Made by a program: the position numbers and the translations under genes. A stretch of 64,000 nucleotides of DNA from Bradyrhizobium sp. AZCC 1693. GTDB taxonomy: Bacteria; Pseudomonadota; Alphaproteobacteria; Rhizobiales; Xanthobacteraceae. The notes beneath the pieces are model-generated. The model was given only the letters and a program-made list of their open reading frames with translations, was not told the origin of the DNA and searched no databases. Positions 1 through 7,966 of the stretch are shown one piece after another; position 1 is the first letter of the stretch, and every line of letters begins with the position of its first letter. Where the stretch lies: NCBI RefSeq assembly GCF_036924745.1, contig NZ_JAZHSD010000001.1:3658001-3722000 (forward strand), read 5' to 3'.

Positions 1-42
1 TTTCCTCCGAATTGTGTGCGGGGCTTGCGTTGGCGCCAGCGC

Positions 43-1122
43 CTATTCTGCCGCAAATTTGTCCAGGCCCTTGCGGCCCAGCCATTTCGATAATTCATCC
101 GCAACGGCTTCATTATTGAGATCGGCAAAGGCGATGTGCGTATTGCCGCGCAGGCCCGCATCTGACAGCAGCAAGACCTCGCAATCTCCGCCATGACGAT
201 TGACGATGTCGCAGAAGGTTCGCGCCACCTGGACGGAAGAGGCCCAGATCGGACGCGTGTCGGTGTAGTCGCCGAACACCATCTGGATCGGAAACTTCGT
301 CAGCTTCTTGAACTCGGCCAGCGGCACGGCATTCGGACCGTACGGCGCGTCCGGCTTGGGCTCGGGCCCTTCGCCCTCAGGGAAGACGAAGCCCGGGGTT
401 TCGTAGGCAACGATGCCCTTCATGTTGTCGCTTTTTGCCTTCAGCGCCGACAACAGCGCGCGCCAGCCGCCCGCGGAATTGGTGACGGCAATGACGGGGC
501 CGATCTTGTCGATGGCCTGACCGCCGGCTTCCGCCTGCAGCAATGCATTCTCGAGCGTATCGAACTCGTCGTAGCGGGCGCGCGTGGCCTGGTTCCAGGC
601 TTCCTTGTCGGCGGTCGGAAACTGCAGGCCCGGATGCCAGTTGAGATAGGTCAGGCCGAAGCGCCAGGCGGCAAAGTTGCGTTGATCGAAATAATCTGGC
701 GTGTAGGTGATCGGCTCGCAGCTCCAGTTCGCGCGGCCGACGCGCGGGCCGTCCCAGAGGTAAACGGGATATCCCCTGCGCAGGAAAATGCTCTTGTAGC
801 CTTCGCCGCCGTCCCAGCGGTTTTCCCAAACCTTCGTGCTGGAGCTGTGCCACATGATCAGGCCGACGTTGCGCCTTTTCGCGGGGATAAAATATTCGAC
901 GTAACCATGGTCGCAGGAGAGCGTCTGGCTGGGGTCACCGGGCTTAGTGACAACCTTGCCGCCCACTTCATACGCGCCCGTTGATTCCAGGACGATCGGA
1001 GGCTTCGGTGGCTTGCGGCCCTCTTCCGCGAAGGCTGTGTTGCTTAGTCCGGCAAACAACAATGCCGCGGCAAACGGCTGCAACTGCTTCCAGCCTTTCA
1101 AAGGGCTTCTACCGCAAATCAT
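43..1122 (-). CDS. secreted alpha/beta-hydrolase-like protein
   Basis: Protein of 359 aa. I chose the ATG at 1122 because GGAGGAGG lies about 6 nt upstream; a longer start at 1149 lacks such a site. The N-terminus is a typical Sec signal: basic stretch, hydrophobic FAAALLFAG, then a likely cut after NTAFA. The mature part has a nucleophile-elbow-like motif TNSAGGW (around residue 215-220) and the texture of an alpha/beta hydrolase, with aromatic-rich segments before it. The substrate is unknown. It is the last gene of a leftward operon after the aldolase, cupin and DUF6282 genes, 31 nt behind the previous stop. It may therefore cleave a precursor in the periplasm before TRAP uptake (inference). 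The fold call is moderately sure; the enzyme activity is not proven. Confidence 0.75.
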   Translation of the reverse strand: MICGRSPLKGWKQLQPFAAALLFAGLSNTAFAEEGRKPPKPPIVLESTGAYEVGGKVVTKPGDPSQTLSCDHGYVEYFIPAKRRNVGLIMWHSSSTKVWENRWDGGEGYKSIFLRRGYPVYLWDGPRVGRANWSCEPITYTPDYFDQRNFAAWRFGLTYLNWHPGLQFPTADKEAWNQATRARYDEFDTLENALLQAEAGGQAIDKIGPVIAVTNSAGGWRALLSALKAKSDNMKGIVAYETPGFVFPEGEGPEPKPDAPYGPNAVPLAEFKKLTKFPIQMVFGDYTDTRPIWASSVQVARTFCDIVNRHGGDCEVLLLSDAGLRGNTHIAFADLNNEAVADELSKWLGRKGLDKFAAE

Positions 1123-1180
1123 GATCAGCCTCCTCCCCAAATGATGCACGCCGCTTTTCGCGGTCTTTGCGTTTGTCTTG

Positions 1181-2152
1181 CTAGGCGGCGTCCTGCGCGG
1201 CCGACTGGCTCACCGGAAGATTAAGGAACCGCGCGGCGTTGTTGCTGATGAGCTTCCTGATCGCAGAGCGTGACATCTGCAGATCGAGCAGGATCTGCGT
1301 GATGCTGCGAAAACCATCGACCGGACGCTGCGAACCCTGCAACCCGAGGTCGGACGACAGGATCGTGTTGTCGACGCCGGCCACCTCGATCAGGTGCGCG
1401 AGATCATCCGAACTGTACTTCAGGGATTTACCTTCGATGAACATGCAGATCGAATGTTCCATCTTGACGCCGCGCGCGACCAACTGGCGGATATCGGTGT
1501 CGTTGCAGCCGACAATGTAGGTCGGATGATTGACCATCATCTTTTTGACGCCGCGCCGCGCCGCTTCGTCGAACAGGATGTGCAGCTCGCTGGCCGGCAG
1601 GTGACCGCCGGCCAGGATGATGTCCGCCTCGGCAATGAGGTCGATGACCTTCTTGGTGTCTTCCGTGAGCTTGCCGTTGGCGTCGAGCGCGGAAAGCGGA
1701 ATCGGATCGAGCATTTTCTGCGCGGTCTTTGGAAAGGTCGAGTTCCCCTTCGCCATCGCCTCGATGTGGTTCGCGGCCGACAGCGTCGGCAACCAGACGA
1801 TCTTGCCGCCGAGCTTGATCGCGTGATCGACGGCGTGGGGGTTGATGCCGCCCGACGCATTGTTCAGCACAATGCCCGAGAACAGCTTCACATTGGTTTC
1901 GGGGAACAGCTTCTCCAGCAGGATCGCATGCGCCATGCCGGCATAGAAGTGATCCTTGTAGAGCACGGCGCGAAATTTCGCGGCCGCCGCATCGAGCAGT
2001 TCCTCGTGATGATCGAGAATGCGCGGCATGGCCGCCGGTCCGCTATGGCAGTGCAGATCGATCGCGCCGACGAGAAGCTCGGCAACCTCCGCCGCCCGCG
2101 ACAGCGGCGGCAGCGGTACGGTGGTCGGGTAGGATGCTTGCTTGTCGGCCAT
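1181..2152 (-). CDS. DUF6282 family amidohydrolase-like protein
   Basis: 323 aa. The metal-binding-like motif IDLHCHSGP (near residue 31-39), a later KDHFYAGMAH, a GGHLPASE segment and a VNHP motif give the pattern of a TIM-barrel metal-dependent hydrolase related to amidohydrolases. I recognise the sequence as the DUF6282 group, whose reaction is not established. There is no signal peptide, so it should be cytoplasmic. It lies between the cupin gene (27 nt upstream) and the secreted hydrolase gene (31 nt downstream) and is surely co-transcribed with them. A hydrolytic or lactonase-like step in the same pathway is inference from the H-x-H motif and the context. Confidence 0.8.
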   Translation of the reverse strand: MADKQASYPTTVPLPPLSRAAEVAELLVGAIDLHCHSGPAAMPRILDHHEELLDAAAAKFRAVLYKDHFYAGMAHAILLEKLFPETNVKLFSGIVLNNASGGINPHAVDHAIKLGGKIVWLPTLSAANHIEAMAKGNSTFPKTAQKMLDPIPLSALDANGKLTEDTKKVIDLIAEADIILAGGHLPASELHILFDEAARRGVKKMMVNHPTYIVGCNDTDIRQLVARGVKMEHSICMFIEGKSLKYSSDDLAHLIEVAGVDNTILSSDLGLQGSQRPVDGFRSITQILLDLQMSRSAIRKLISNNAARFLNLPVSQSAAQDAA

Positions 2153-2179
2153 GGTCGGGCCCTTTCGGTTGAATACGTA

Positions 2180-3121
2180 TCAGGCAGCGGATTTGCCGGC
2201 GGAAGTTTGCGCGGGCATCGGATAATCGTCTTCGTTCAGCACCCAGCCCGGCTTGGCCGAAAAGTCCATGCGCGGCGGGCAGAAGATGTCGACGAGAATG
2301 TTGAGCTTGGGATCGACAGCCTGCGAGGTGTGGATGGAGGGTGGCGGGATCACTGCGATCGAAGGCGATCCGCAGGTTTCGTGATCGTCGTTGCGCCACT
2401 GGGCCATGTCGGTCGTCCATGGCCAGCGCAGGTGATGAATGAAGGTGCCGGCCAGCGCCAGCGAGCACTGCTCGAAATCGTCATGGTGGTGCGGCGACAT
2501 CTTGCTCGGATCGCGCGGACCGTTTTTCGGCTCGAGGAAATTCACCATGAAGGTCGAGCAGCGGAAGATCCGGCCGAACCGACCCGGTGTTGCCGCGACG
2601 TCGAGGCTGTAGGTGCGGATCTTCGCACCCGCAGCCGCCTCCGGCCACGGCTCGAACGGTGGCAGATTGGGATGCGGCGTCGCGTAAGACGCGGCGTTGG
2701 AGCACAGCCGAGTGAGATCTTCCGACCGCGTCGTCATCATGCGCACCACCTTGGCGGCACCGAGCAGCGTGACGGAGCTTGCGCCCGGCGGCACGAAACT
2801 GATGGAGTGACCGCCGACGACCTTGCGCTCGTTGCCCCACACGATTTCGGCGCCCGCGCCGGGATCGGGAAGCAGCACGACATATTCGTCGGGTTGGTTG
2901 GTCCGGCTCAGCACCGCGCCCTTGTCGGCGTCGGCATAGGCGATGATGAAATTCTGGCCGCGGGCATACCAGGTGCGTGCGCCGTTCTGATCCTCAGTCG
3001 GTGGCGTTTCGTAGAATTTCGCATATTCGGCGCCTGCAAAATGCGTGGCGGCGGGTTTGGTGCCGACCGGAGCAGCAGCGAGCGCCGCGCGGGGATCAGA
3101 GCTGTGATACATGCGAGCCAT
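2180..3121 (-). CDS. cupin-like protein
   Basis: 313 aa, cytoplasmic. The sequence suggests two beta-barrel halves: the C-terminal half has the metal-site-like string SPHHHDDFEQ followed by LAGTFIHHLRWPW, and the N-terminal half has GGHSISFVPPGASSV. These are cupin-type metal-binding patterns, but no specific enzyme family could be assigned. Its start overlaps the end of the aldolase gene by 26 nt, so the two are translationally coupled. A role as isomerase, dioxygenase or sensor in the same catabolic route is possible; the sequence does not decide. The confidence covers the gene being real and the cupin fold, not the reaction. Confidence 0.75.
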   Translation of the reverse strand: MARMYHSSDPRAALAAAPVGTKPAATHFAGAEYAKFYETPPTEDQNGARTWYARGQNFIIAYADADKGAVLSRTNQPDEYVVLLPDPGAGAEIVWGNERKVVGGHSISFVPPGASSVTLLGAAKVVRMMTTRSEDLTRLCSNAASYATPHPNLPPFEPWPEAAAGAKIRTYSLDVAATPGRFGRIFRCSTFMVNFLEPKNGPRDPSKMSPHHHDDFEQCSLALAGTFIHHLRWPWTTDMAQWRNDDHETCGSPSIAVIPPPSIHTSQAVDPKLNILVDIFCPPRMDFSAKPGWVLNEDDYPMPAQTSAGKSAA

Positions 3122-3914
3122 CCGTGGTTTGAACGAGGGTTTTGAAGTCGGTGAGGGTTTGCGCCGCGGCCCGGCGCATCTGACCCTGATCGGATGAGAT
3201 GATGAAGGCGCTGGCGCCGAGGCCGGCGAAATCCCTGGCTTCCGACGCGCTCGCGACCATCACGCAGACCGGCTTGGCGGCTTTCTTCGCCGCCGCAATG
3301 ATCCTGATAACTGCATCCTTCACGGACGTGTCGGCCGACGATTTGGCGCCAAGCGCGACAGTGAGATCACCACGGCCGATGAAGAACCCGTGGATTCCGT
3401 CGACGGCGGCGATGGCGTCGATGTGATCGAGCGCTTCCGTGTCCTCGATCATCGCGATCGCGCAAACCGATGCATCCTGTTCATCGACCAGGGACCACAT
3501 CGGTGTGGCGCCATAGGCGCCGGCGCGGGCCGAGCCGGAATAGCCGCGCCGTCCGCCGCGGTATCGCGCAGCCGCCGCAATCGCGCGCGCCTTCTCGACG
3601 GTTGCGACATGGGGCACCAGCACGCCAGTCGCGCCGCAGTCGAGGCACGACAGGATCTTGGCCGGATCGTCCGACGACACCCGCACTATGCCGGCGAGGT
3701 TACTGGCGCGCGCGGCCAACAGCATGACATCGGTCACTGCGCGATCGATCGGCGCGTGCTCCTCATCGATCACGACGAAATCATAGCCGAGCGCGCCGAA
3801 TATCTCGGTCGCGTGTGTGGTGGGCGTCTTGATGAACGAGCCGACGACGTGCTGCCGCGCGGAGAAGCGGCGGCGGAATGACGAAAAATGCGGCCTGACG
3901 ACGTCTCCGGACAC
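3096..3914 (-). CDS. HpcH/HpaI family aldolase
   Basis: 272 aa, class II pyruvate-dependent aldolase/citrate-lyase-beta fold. Supporting motifs are FVVIDEEHAPID near residue 50, RVSSDDPAKI, GVLVPHV, AMIEDTEALDHIDAIAAV and GIHGFFIGRGDLTVALG; the IGxxDLxxxLG motif is the family hallmark, and the E/D residues bind the divalent metal. Such enzymes split 2-keto-3-deoxy sugar acids or 4-hydroxy-2-oxo acids to pyruvate plus an aldehyde. The start is GTG at 3914 with a GGGGAGG site 7 nt away. It is the first gene of a four-gene leftward operon, divergent from the IclR gene. The exact substrate cannot be read from the sequence. Confidence 0.9.
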   Translation of the reverse strand: MSGDVVRPHFSSFRRRFSARQHVVGSFIKTPTTHATEIFGALGYDFVVIDEEHAPIDRAVTDVMLLAARASNLAGIVRVSSDDPAKILSCLDCGATGVLVPHVATVEKARAIAAAARYRGGRRGYSGSARAGAYGATPMWSLVDEQDASVCAIAMIEDTEALDHIDAIAAVDGIHGFFIGRGDLTVALGAKSSADTSVKDAVIRIIAAAKKAAKPVCVMVASASEARDFAGLGASAFIISSDQGQMRRAAAQTLTDFKTLVQTTDGSHVSQL

Positions 3915-4030
3915 GGCTGTTCCTCCCCGGCCATCTGCACAGGCTTGCCTTGAGAAGGCAGACTCCGGCGTGGCGCTTGGCGAAAACCATTGCAGGGAGG
4001 ACGCCGCTCGGCCATAGCTATTCGGTCGCG

Positions 4031-4050
4031 TTCCACCAGGTGGAATTCCA
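4031..4050. promoter_or_regulatory. candidate IclR-family operator
   Basis: The 20-bp element TTCCACCAGGTGGAATTCCA contains two overlapping palindromes: TTCCAC/GTGGAA around CAG, and the perfect TGGAATTCCA. It ends 4 bp before the iclR-type start codon at 4055, in the divergent interval with the aldolase operon. TGGAA...TTCCA half-sites resemble known IclR-family operators. The position suits autoregulation and control of both directions. The binding itself is inference. Confidence 0.55.
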
Positions 4051-4054
4051 TCGT

Positions 4055-4834
4055 ATGCCGCTTAAATCCGACACCGTCGAAGCCGCCTCCCGCACGCTCC
4101 TGCTGCTGGAGGAGCTCAATCGCCACCGCGTCACCTCGATCGATCGCCTGCACAGGGCGACCGGGCTGCCGAAATCGACCGTGGTGCGATTGATGAAGTC
4201 GCTATGCGCGATGGGCTACGCCGCCAACGACCGGCGGCAGGGCGGCTACGCGGTCGCCTCGCGGGTCAAATCGCTGAGCAACGGCTTTCACGGCGATCCG
4301 CTGGTGGTGGAGGCTGCGCGCCCATGGGCGCTCGCCTTCACGCGGCAATATCACTGGCCGATCGCCATCGCCGTCCTCGACAGGAGCTCTGTCGTGGTCC
4401 GCTTCAGCACCATTCCCGACAGCCCGGTCTCGCCGTTTCATGGCACCCTCAACATGCATCTCAGCCTGCTCGGGCGGGCGCTGGGGCGCGCCTACCTGGC
4501 CTTCTGTCCGACAAGCGAGCGGTCGATGCTGCTCGACATGCTGGCGCGGTCGCAGGAGAGCGAAGACAAACTCGCCACCGAGCGAAAGCGCGCGCTGACT
4601 TTGTTGGCCACGATCCGCAAGCAAGGCTTCGCCGAACGCGACCCGATGGTCGAGCCGCGCTCATCCGGCACGATCGCGCTTCCCATCATCGTCAACCAGC
4701 GCGTGCTCGCCACCGTCGGCATGACCTATTTCACGTCGGCGCTCGACCGCGCGGACGTCGTCCAGCGCTACGTCCCGCTTGTGAAAGCCTTGGCCGACAA
4801 TATCGCCGCAAGCGTCTCTTCATTGCAGCAATAG
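4055..4834 (+). CDS. IclR family transcriptional regulator
   Basis: 259 aa from the ATG at 4055. An upstream in-frame ATG at 3950 would run through the palindromic operator, so it is rejected. The N-terminal winged helix-turn-helix spans roughly residues 8-60 (ASRTLLLLEELNRH, then TGLPKSTVVRLMKSL). The C-terminal IclR effector domain includes LGRALGRAYLAFCP and GTIALPIIVNQRVLATVGMT. It should repress or activate the divergent aldolase operon and the downstream TRAP operon in response to a small carboxylate (inference from position and from the palindromes in front of both). It ends 199 nt before the TRAP genes. Confidence 0.93.
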   Translation: MPLKSDTVEAASRTLLLLEELNRHRVTSIDRLHRATGLPKSTVVRLMKSLCAMGYAANDRRQGGYAVASRVKSLSNGFHGDPLVVEAARPWALAFTRQYHWPIAIAVLDRSSVVVRFSTIPDSPVSPFHGTLNMHLSLLGRALGRAYLAFCPTSERSMLLDMLARSQESEDKLATERKRALTLLATIRKQGFAERDPMVEPRSSGTIALPIIVNQRVLATVGMTYFTSALDRADVVQRYVPLVKALADNIAASVSSLQQ

Positions 4835-4870
4835 AGAGGTGACGCGTGACCGTATCCCGCCTTGACGGTC

Positions 4871-4982
4871 CGGAACAATTCCGAAACCCTGTCTCCTTCT
4901 TCTGGGGACTGATTTCAGTGATCGGCTTTCGCCTACGGCTAGGATCGATAGACTCATTCCGGAAGAGGACGGTTACCGGAAT
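4871..4982. promoter_or_regulatory. candidate operators upstream of the TRAP operon
   Basis: The 199-nt gap before dctQ holds CGGAACAATTCCG (4871-4883, a 5-bp inverted repeat around CAA) and the pair ATTCCGG (4956-4962) / CCGGAAT (4976-4982), whose left arm is part of the 8-bp palindrome TTCCGGAA (4957-4964). They share the GGAA/TTCC half-site style of the element at 4031-4050, so one IclR-type protein may bind all of them. This is pattern evidence only. Confidence 0.4.
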
Positions 4983-5033
4983 TGGCATCTCTATTGCTTG
5001 CGGGCAAAGGGCGTGCGAGGGGAAGGACACAGT

Positions 5034-5579
5034 ATGATCCGCCTGTTTCTTGATCGAATCTACCTTTTCTCCGGCTATCTCGCCGGACTTTTCCTCATTG
5101 CGATTTTTGTGCTGATGATGCTGCTGTCCGGCGGCCGGCCGCTCGGCATCAATATTCCGGCGGGCGATGATTTCATCTCCTGGTGCATGGCGGCAACCGC
5201 CTTCCTCGGGCTCGCGCACACGTTCAAACATGGCGAGATGATCCGCGTCGGCCTCTTGATCGACCGCCTCAACGACAATGTCCGCCACTATGTCGAGATA
5301 ACAGCGCTCCTCGTCGGCGTCGGCTTCATCGGCTTCTTCGCGTGGCATGCATCGGTCATGACCTGGCAGTCATGGAAATTTTCCGACATTTCGCAAGGCG
5401 TCATCGCGGTGCCGCTGTGGATTCCGCAACTCGGCTACAGCGGCGGACTTGTGATTCTCTTCATCGCTTTTGTGGATGAGCTGGTCCACGTCCTGCGCGG
5501 CTTCGCGCCGCGTTACGAACTGCCGAAGCCGCAGAGCGCCGAGGAAATCGTCGAGCGCGCCATGCAGAGCGGGGTCTGA
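5034..5579 (+). CDS. TRAP transporter small permease (DctQ)
   Basis: 181 aa; the ATG at 5034 follows GGGGAAGG with good spacing, which is better than an in-frame ATG 36 nt upstream. Four hydrophobic segments, about residues 10-32, 47-65, 83-105 and 128-148, match the four-helix DctQ topology. The segment GDDFISWCMAATAFLGLAHTF is the family-typical second helix region. This subunit joins the large permease in the inner membrane and couples to the periplasmic binding protein. The stop codon lies one base before the dctM start, so the two are co-translated. Confidence 0.92.
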   Translation: MIRLFLDRIYLFSGYLAGLFLIAIFVLMMLLSGGRPLGINIPAGDDFISWCMAATAFLGLAHTFKHGEMIRVGLLIDRLNDNVRHYVEITALLVGVGFIGFFAWHASVMTWQSWKFSDISQGVIAVPLWIPQLGYSGGLVILFIAFVDELVHVLRGFAPRYELPKPQSAEEIVERAMQSGV

Positions 5580-5580
5580 C

Positions 5581-6888
5581 ATGGAGCTTCTCTCCATAGC
5601 CGCGATCCTGCTTGGATTTCTTGCGCTGCTGCTCGGGGCCGGCGTCTGGATCGCCGTCGCCTTGATGGCGACGGGATGGGCCGGCATGCAATTCGCCGGC
5701 GGCGGCATTCCGGCGGGCAGCGTGCTGGCGACAACGGTGTGGGGCAACAGCGCGTCTTGGTCGCTGGCGGCCTTGCCACTCTTCATCTGGATGGGCGAAA
5801 TTCTGTTCCGCACGCGGCTGTCGGAGGAAATGTTTCGCGGATTTGCGCCCTGGCTGAACTGGCTGCCGGGCCGGCTCATGCATGTCAATGTGCTCGCCTG
5901 TGGCGTATTCGGTTCGGTGTCGGGATCATCAGCCGCGACCTGCGCCACGGTTGCCAAGATTGCCCTGCCGGAGTTGAAGAAGCGCGGCTACGACGAAGAC
6001 TTAAGTCTGGGTTCTCTCGCGGGTGCGGGCACGCTCGGCATTCTCATCCCGCCGTCGATCACCATGGTGGTCTACGCCGTGCAGGCGAACGTCTCCATCA
6101 TTCAGGTTTTCCTCGCCGGATTTCTGCCGGGCCTGCTGGTGATGGTGCTCTATTCCGGCTACATCGCGATCTGGTCGCTCGCCAATCCAAAGCGCACGCC
6201 GCCGGCCGATCCGCCGATGAGCCTGCGCAGGCGCATTGCAGAGTCGCTCAATCTCATTCCTTGTCTGCTGCTGATCGTTTTCGTCTTTCTGTCGTTGCTG
6301 ATGGGCTGGGCGACGGCGACGGAATGCGCAGCCTGGGGCGTACTGGGCTCGCTCGCAATCGCATGGTGGCAAGGCGCGCTGAGCTGGGAATCCTTCTGGG
6401 CGAGCGTCATGGGCGCGACGCGGGTCAATTGCATGATCCTCCTGATCCTGGCGGGCGCCTCCTACATGGGCACGTCGATGGCCTATACCGGCATCCCGCT
6501 GGCGCTCGCGACCTGGGTGAACAGCCTGCAGCTCAGTCCCTATGCGCTGATCGCGGCGCTGACCGTGATGTACATCGTGCTCGGCACGGCACTCGACGGC
6601 ATTTCCATGATCGTGCTGACCACGGCCATCGTCATTCCGATGGTGAAGCAGGCCAGCTTCGATCTTGTCTGGTTCGGCATTTTCCTGGTGCTGGTGGTGG
6701 AAATGGCGGAAGTCTCTCCGCCCGTCGGCTTCAATCTGTTCGTCCTGCAGACCATGAGCGGCAAGGATTCCAACACGGTCGCCAAGGCGGCCCTGCCGTT
6801 CTTCTTTTTGCTCGTTCTGGCGGTTGCCATCATCACGGTCTTTCCTGCTATCGTGATGGTGCTGCCGCGGATCGCGTTCCCTGGCTAG
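5581..6888 (+). CDS. TRAP transporter large permease (DctM)
   Basis: 435 aa, the usual length for DctM. It carries about 12 hydrophobic helices, the signature GSVSGSSAATCATVAKIALPE (residues about 102-122) and GTLGILIPPSITMVVYA, and a second-half repeat with the segments GTALDGISMIVLTTAIVIP and EVSPPVGFNLFV. It is the sodium- or proton-driven channel of a tripartite periplasmic transporter for a carboxylate-type solute. The gene starts one base after dctQ and is followed 14 nt later by the solute-binding gene. The substrate probably feeds the aldolase operon (inference). Confidence 0.95.
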   Translation: MELLSIAAILLGFLALLLGAGVWIAVALMATGWAGMQFAGGGIPAGSVLATTVWGNSASWSLAALPLFIWMGEILFRTRLSEEMFRGFAPWLNWLPGRLMHVNVLACGVFGSVSGSSAATCATVAKIALPELKKRGYDEDLSLGSLAGAGTLGILIPPSITMVVYAVQANVSIIQVFLAGFLPGLLVMVLYSGYIAIWSLANPKRTPPADPPMSLRRRIAESLNLIPCLLLIVFVFLSLLMGWATATECAAWGVLGSLAIAWWQGALSWESFWASVMGATRVNCMILLILAGASYMGTSMAYTGIPLALATWVNSLQLSPYALIAALTVMYIVLGTALDGISMIVLTTAIVIPMVKQASFDLVWFGIFLVLVVEMAEVSPPVGFNLFVLQTMSGKDSNTVAKAALPFFFLLVLAVAIITVFPAIVMVLPRIAFPG

Positions 6889-6902
6889 AGAAAGGTATTG
6901 TC

Positions 6903-7892
6903 ATGTTCAGGCTTATTAAGACGTGCGCTATGGCCGCCTGCGTCGCGGCGCTTGCCGCTCCCGCACTTGTTGTTCCAGCACTGGCGCAGACCAAATGGAA
7001 TCTCCCGGCGGCCTATCCGGCGGACAATCCGCATTCGGTGAACCTGATCGCGTTCGCCAAGGACGTTGGCGACGCCACCGGCGGCAAGCTGCAGATCACC
7101 GTGCATGCCGCCGCATCCCTGTTCAAGGCGCCGGAAATCAAGCGCGCGGTCGCCACCGGACAGGCGCAGGCGGGTGAGGTTCTGATCTCGCTGCATGAGA
7201 ACGAAGATCCGATGTTCGGCATCGATGTCATCCCGTTCCTGGCGACAAGCTATCCGGCAGCCAAGAAGCTGTGGCTCGTGTCCAAACCCGCCGTCGAAAA
7301 GAAGCTCGCATCGCAAGGCCTGATGCTCCTGTTCGCGGTGCCGTGGGGTCCGCAGGGCATTTATTCCAAGAAAGACCTTAACACCGTCGAGGATATGAAA
7401 GGCTTGAAGTGGCGCGCCTACAATGTCGGTACCGCGCGCATCGCCGAACTGGTCGGTGCGCAGCCTGTCACCATCCAGGCGGCGGAACTGCCGCAGGCGC
7501 TGGCTACCGGCGTTGTGAACGCGTTCATGACCTCGGGCTCGACCGGCTACGACAGCAAGGCCTGGGAAAGCATGACGCATTTCTATGATACGCAGGCCTG
7601 GATTCCGAAGAACGTGACCTTCGTGAACAAGGCGGCGTTCGACGCGCTCGACAAGCCGACCCAGGAAGCCATCCTCAAGGCGGCCGTGGTCGCCGAAGAA
7701 CGCGGCTGGAAGCTCGCGGAAGAAAAGGCGAAGTGGTATCTCGAACAGCTTCAGGCCAACAAGATGAAGGTGCTGCCGCCGCCGCCGGCGCTGAAGACGG
7801 GCCTTGAGAAAGTCGGGGAGCAGTTGACGGCCGATTGGCTCAAGAAGGCCGGCCCCGATGGTGAAGCCGTGATCGCGGCCTATAGAAAGTAG
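6903..7892 (+). CDS. TRAP transporter solute-binding protein (DctP)
   Basis: 329 aa from the ATG at 6903 (AGAAAGG upstream). The signal peptide runs to about residue 28, with the cut after PALAQ or VPALA. The mature protein begins TKWNLPAAYPADNPH and has the DctP family landmarks GLKWRAYNVGTARIAELVGAQPV and VNAFMTSGSTGYDSKAWE; the arginine in KWR.YN is where carboxylate ligands are usually held. It captures the solute in the periplasm and hands it to DctQM. A strong hairpin follows the gene and closes the operon. Confidence 0.95.
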   Translation: MFRLIKTCAMAACVAALAAPALVVPALAQTKWNLPAAYPADNPHSVNLIAFAKDVGDATGGKLQITVHAAASLFKAPEIKRAVATGQAQAGEVLISLHENEDPMFGIDVIPFLATSYPAAKKLWLVSKPAVEKKLASQGLMLLFAVPWGPQGIYSKKDLNTVEDMKGLKWRAYNVGTARIAELVGAQPVTIQAAELPQALATGVVNAFMTSGSTGYDSKAWESMTHFYDTQAWIPKNVTFVNKAAFDALDKPTQEAILKAAVVAEERGWKLAEEKAKWYLEQLQANKMKVLPPPPALKTGLEKVGEQLTADWLKKAGPDGEAVIAAYRK

Positions 7893-7901
7893 ACCATCGT
7901 T

Positions 7902-7933
7902 GTTGCGTCCGGCGTTCGCTCGCCGGACGCAAC
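7902..7933 (+). terminator. hairpin after dctP
   Basis: GTTGCGTCCGGCG (7902-7914) and CGCCGGACGCAAC (7921-7933) form a perfect 13-bp stem around a TTCGCT loop. Only a short T run follows, so it may act with Rho or serve both converging transcripts (the G3E gene ends at 7967 on the other strand). Confidence 0.7.
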
Positions 7934-7966
7934 AGTTTCGCAAGGGGAGGCGATCGGCCCCTCACC

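Noticed and set aside
1394..3145. 583-aa plus-strand frame over DUF6282 and cupin genes
   Set aside because: Antisense shadow of two family-supported genes; low-complexity Arg-rich text.
5676..7892. 738-aa frame spanning dctM and dctP
   Set aside because: Its first 400 residues are dctM read in the wrong frame; only the part from 6903 is a true gene.
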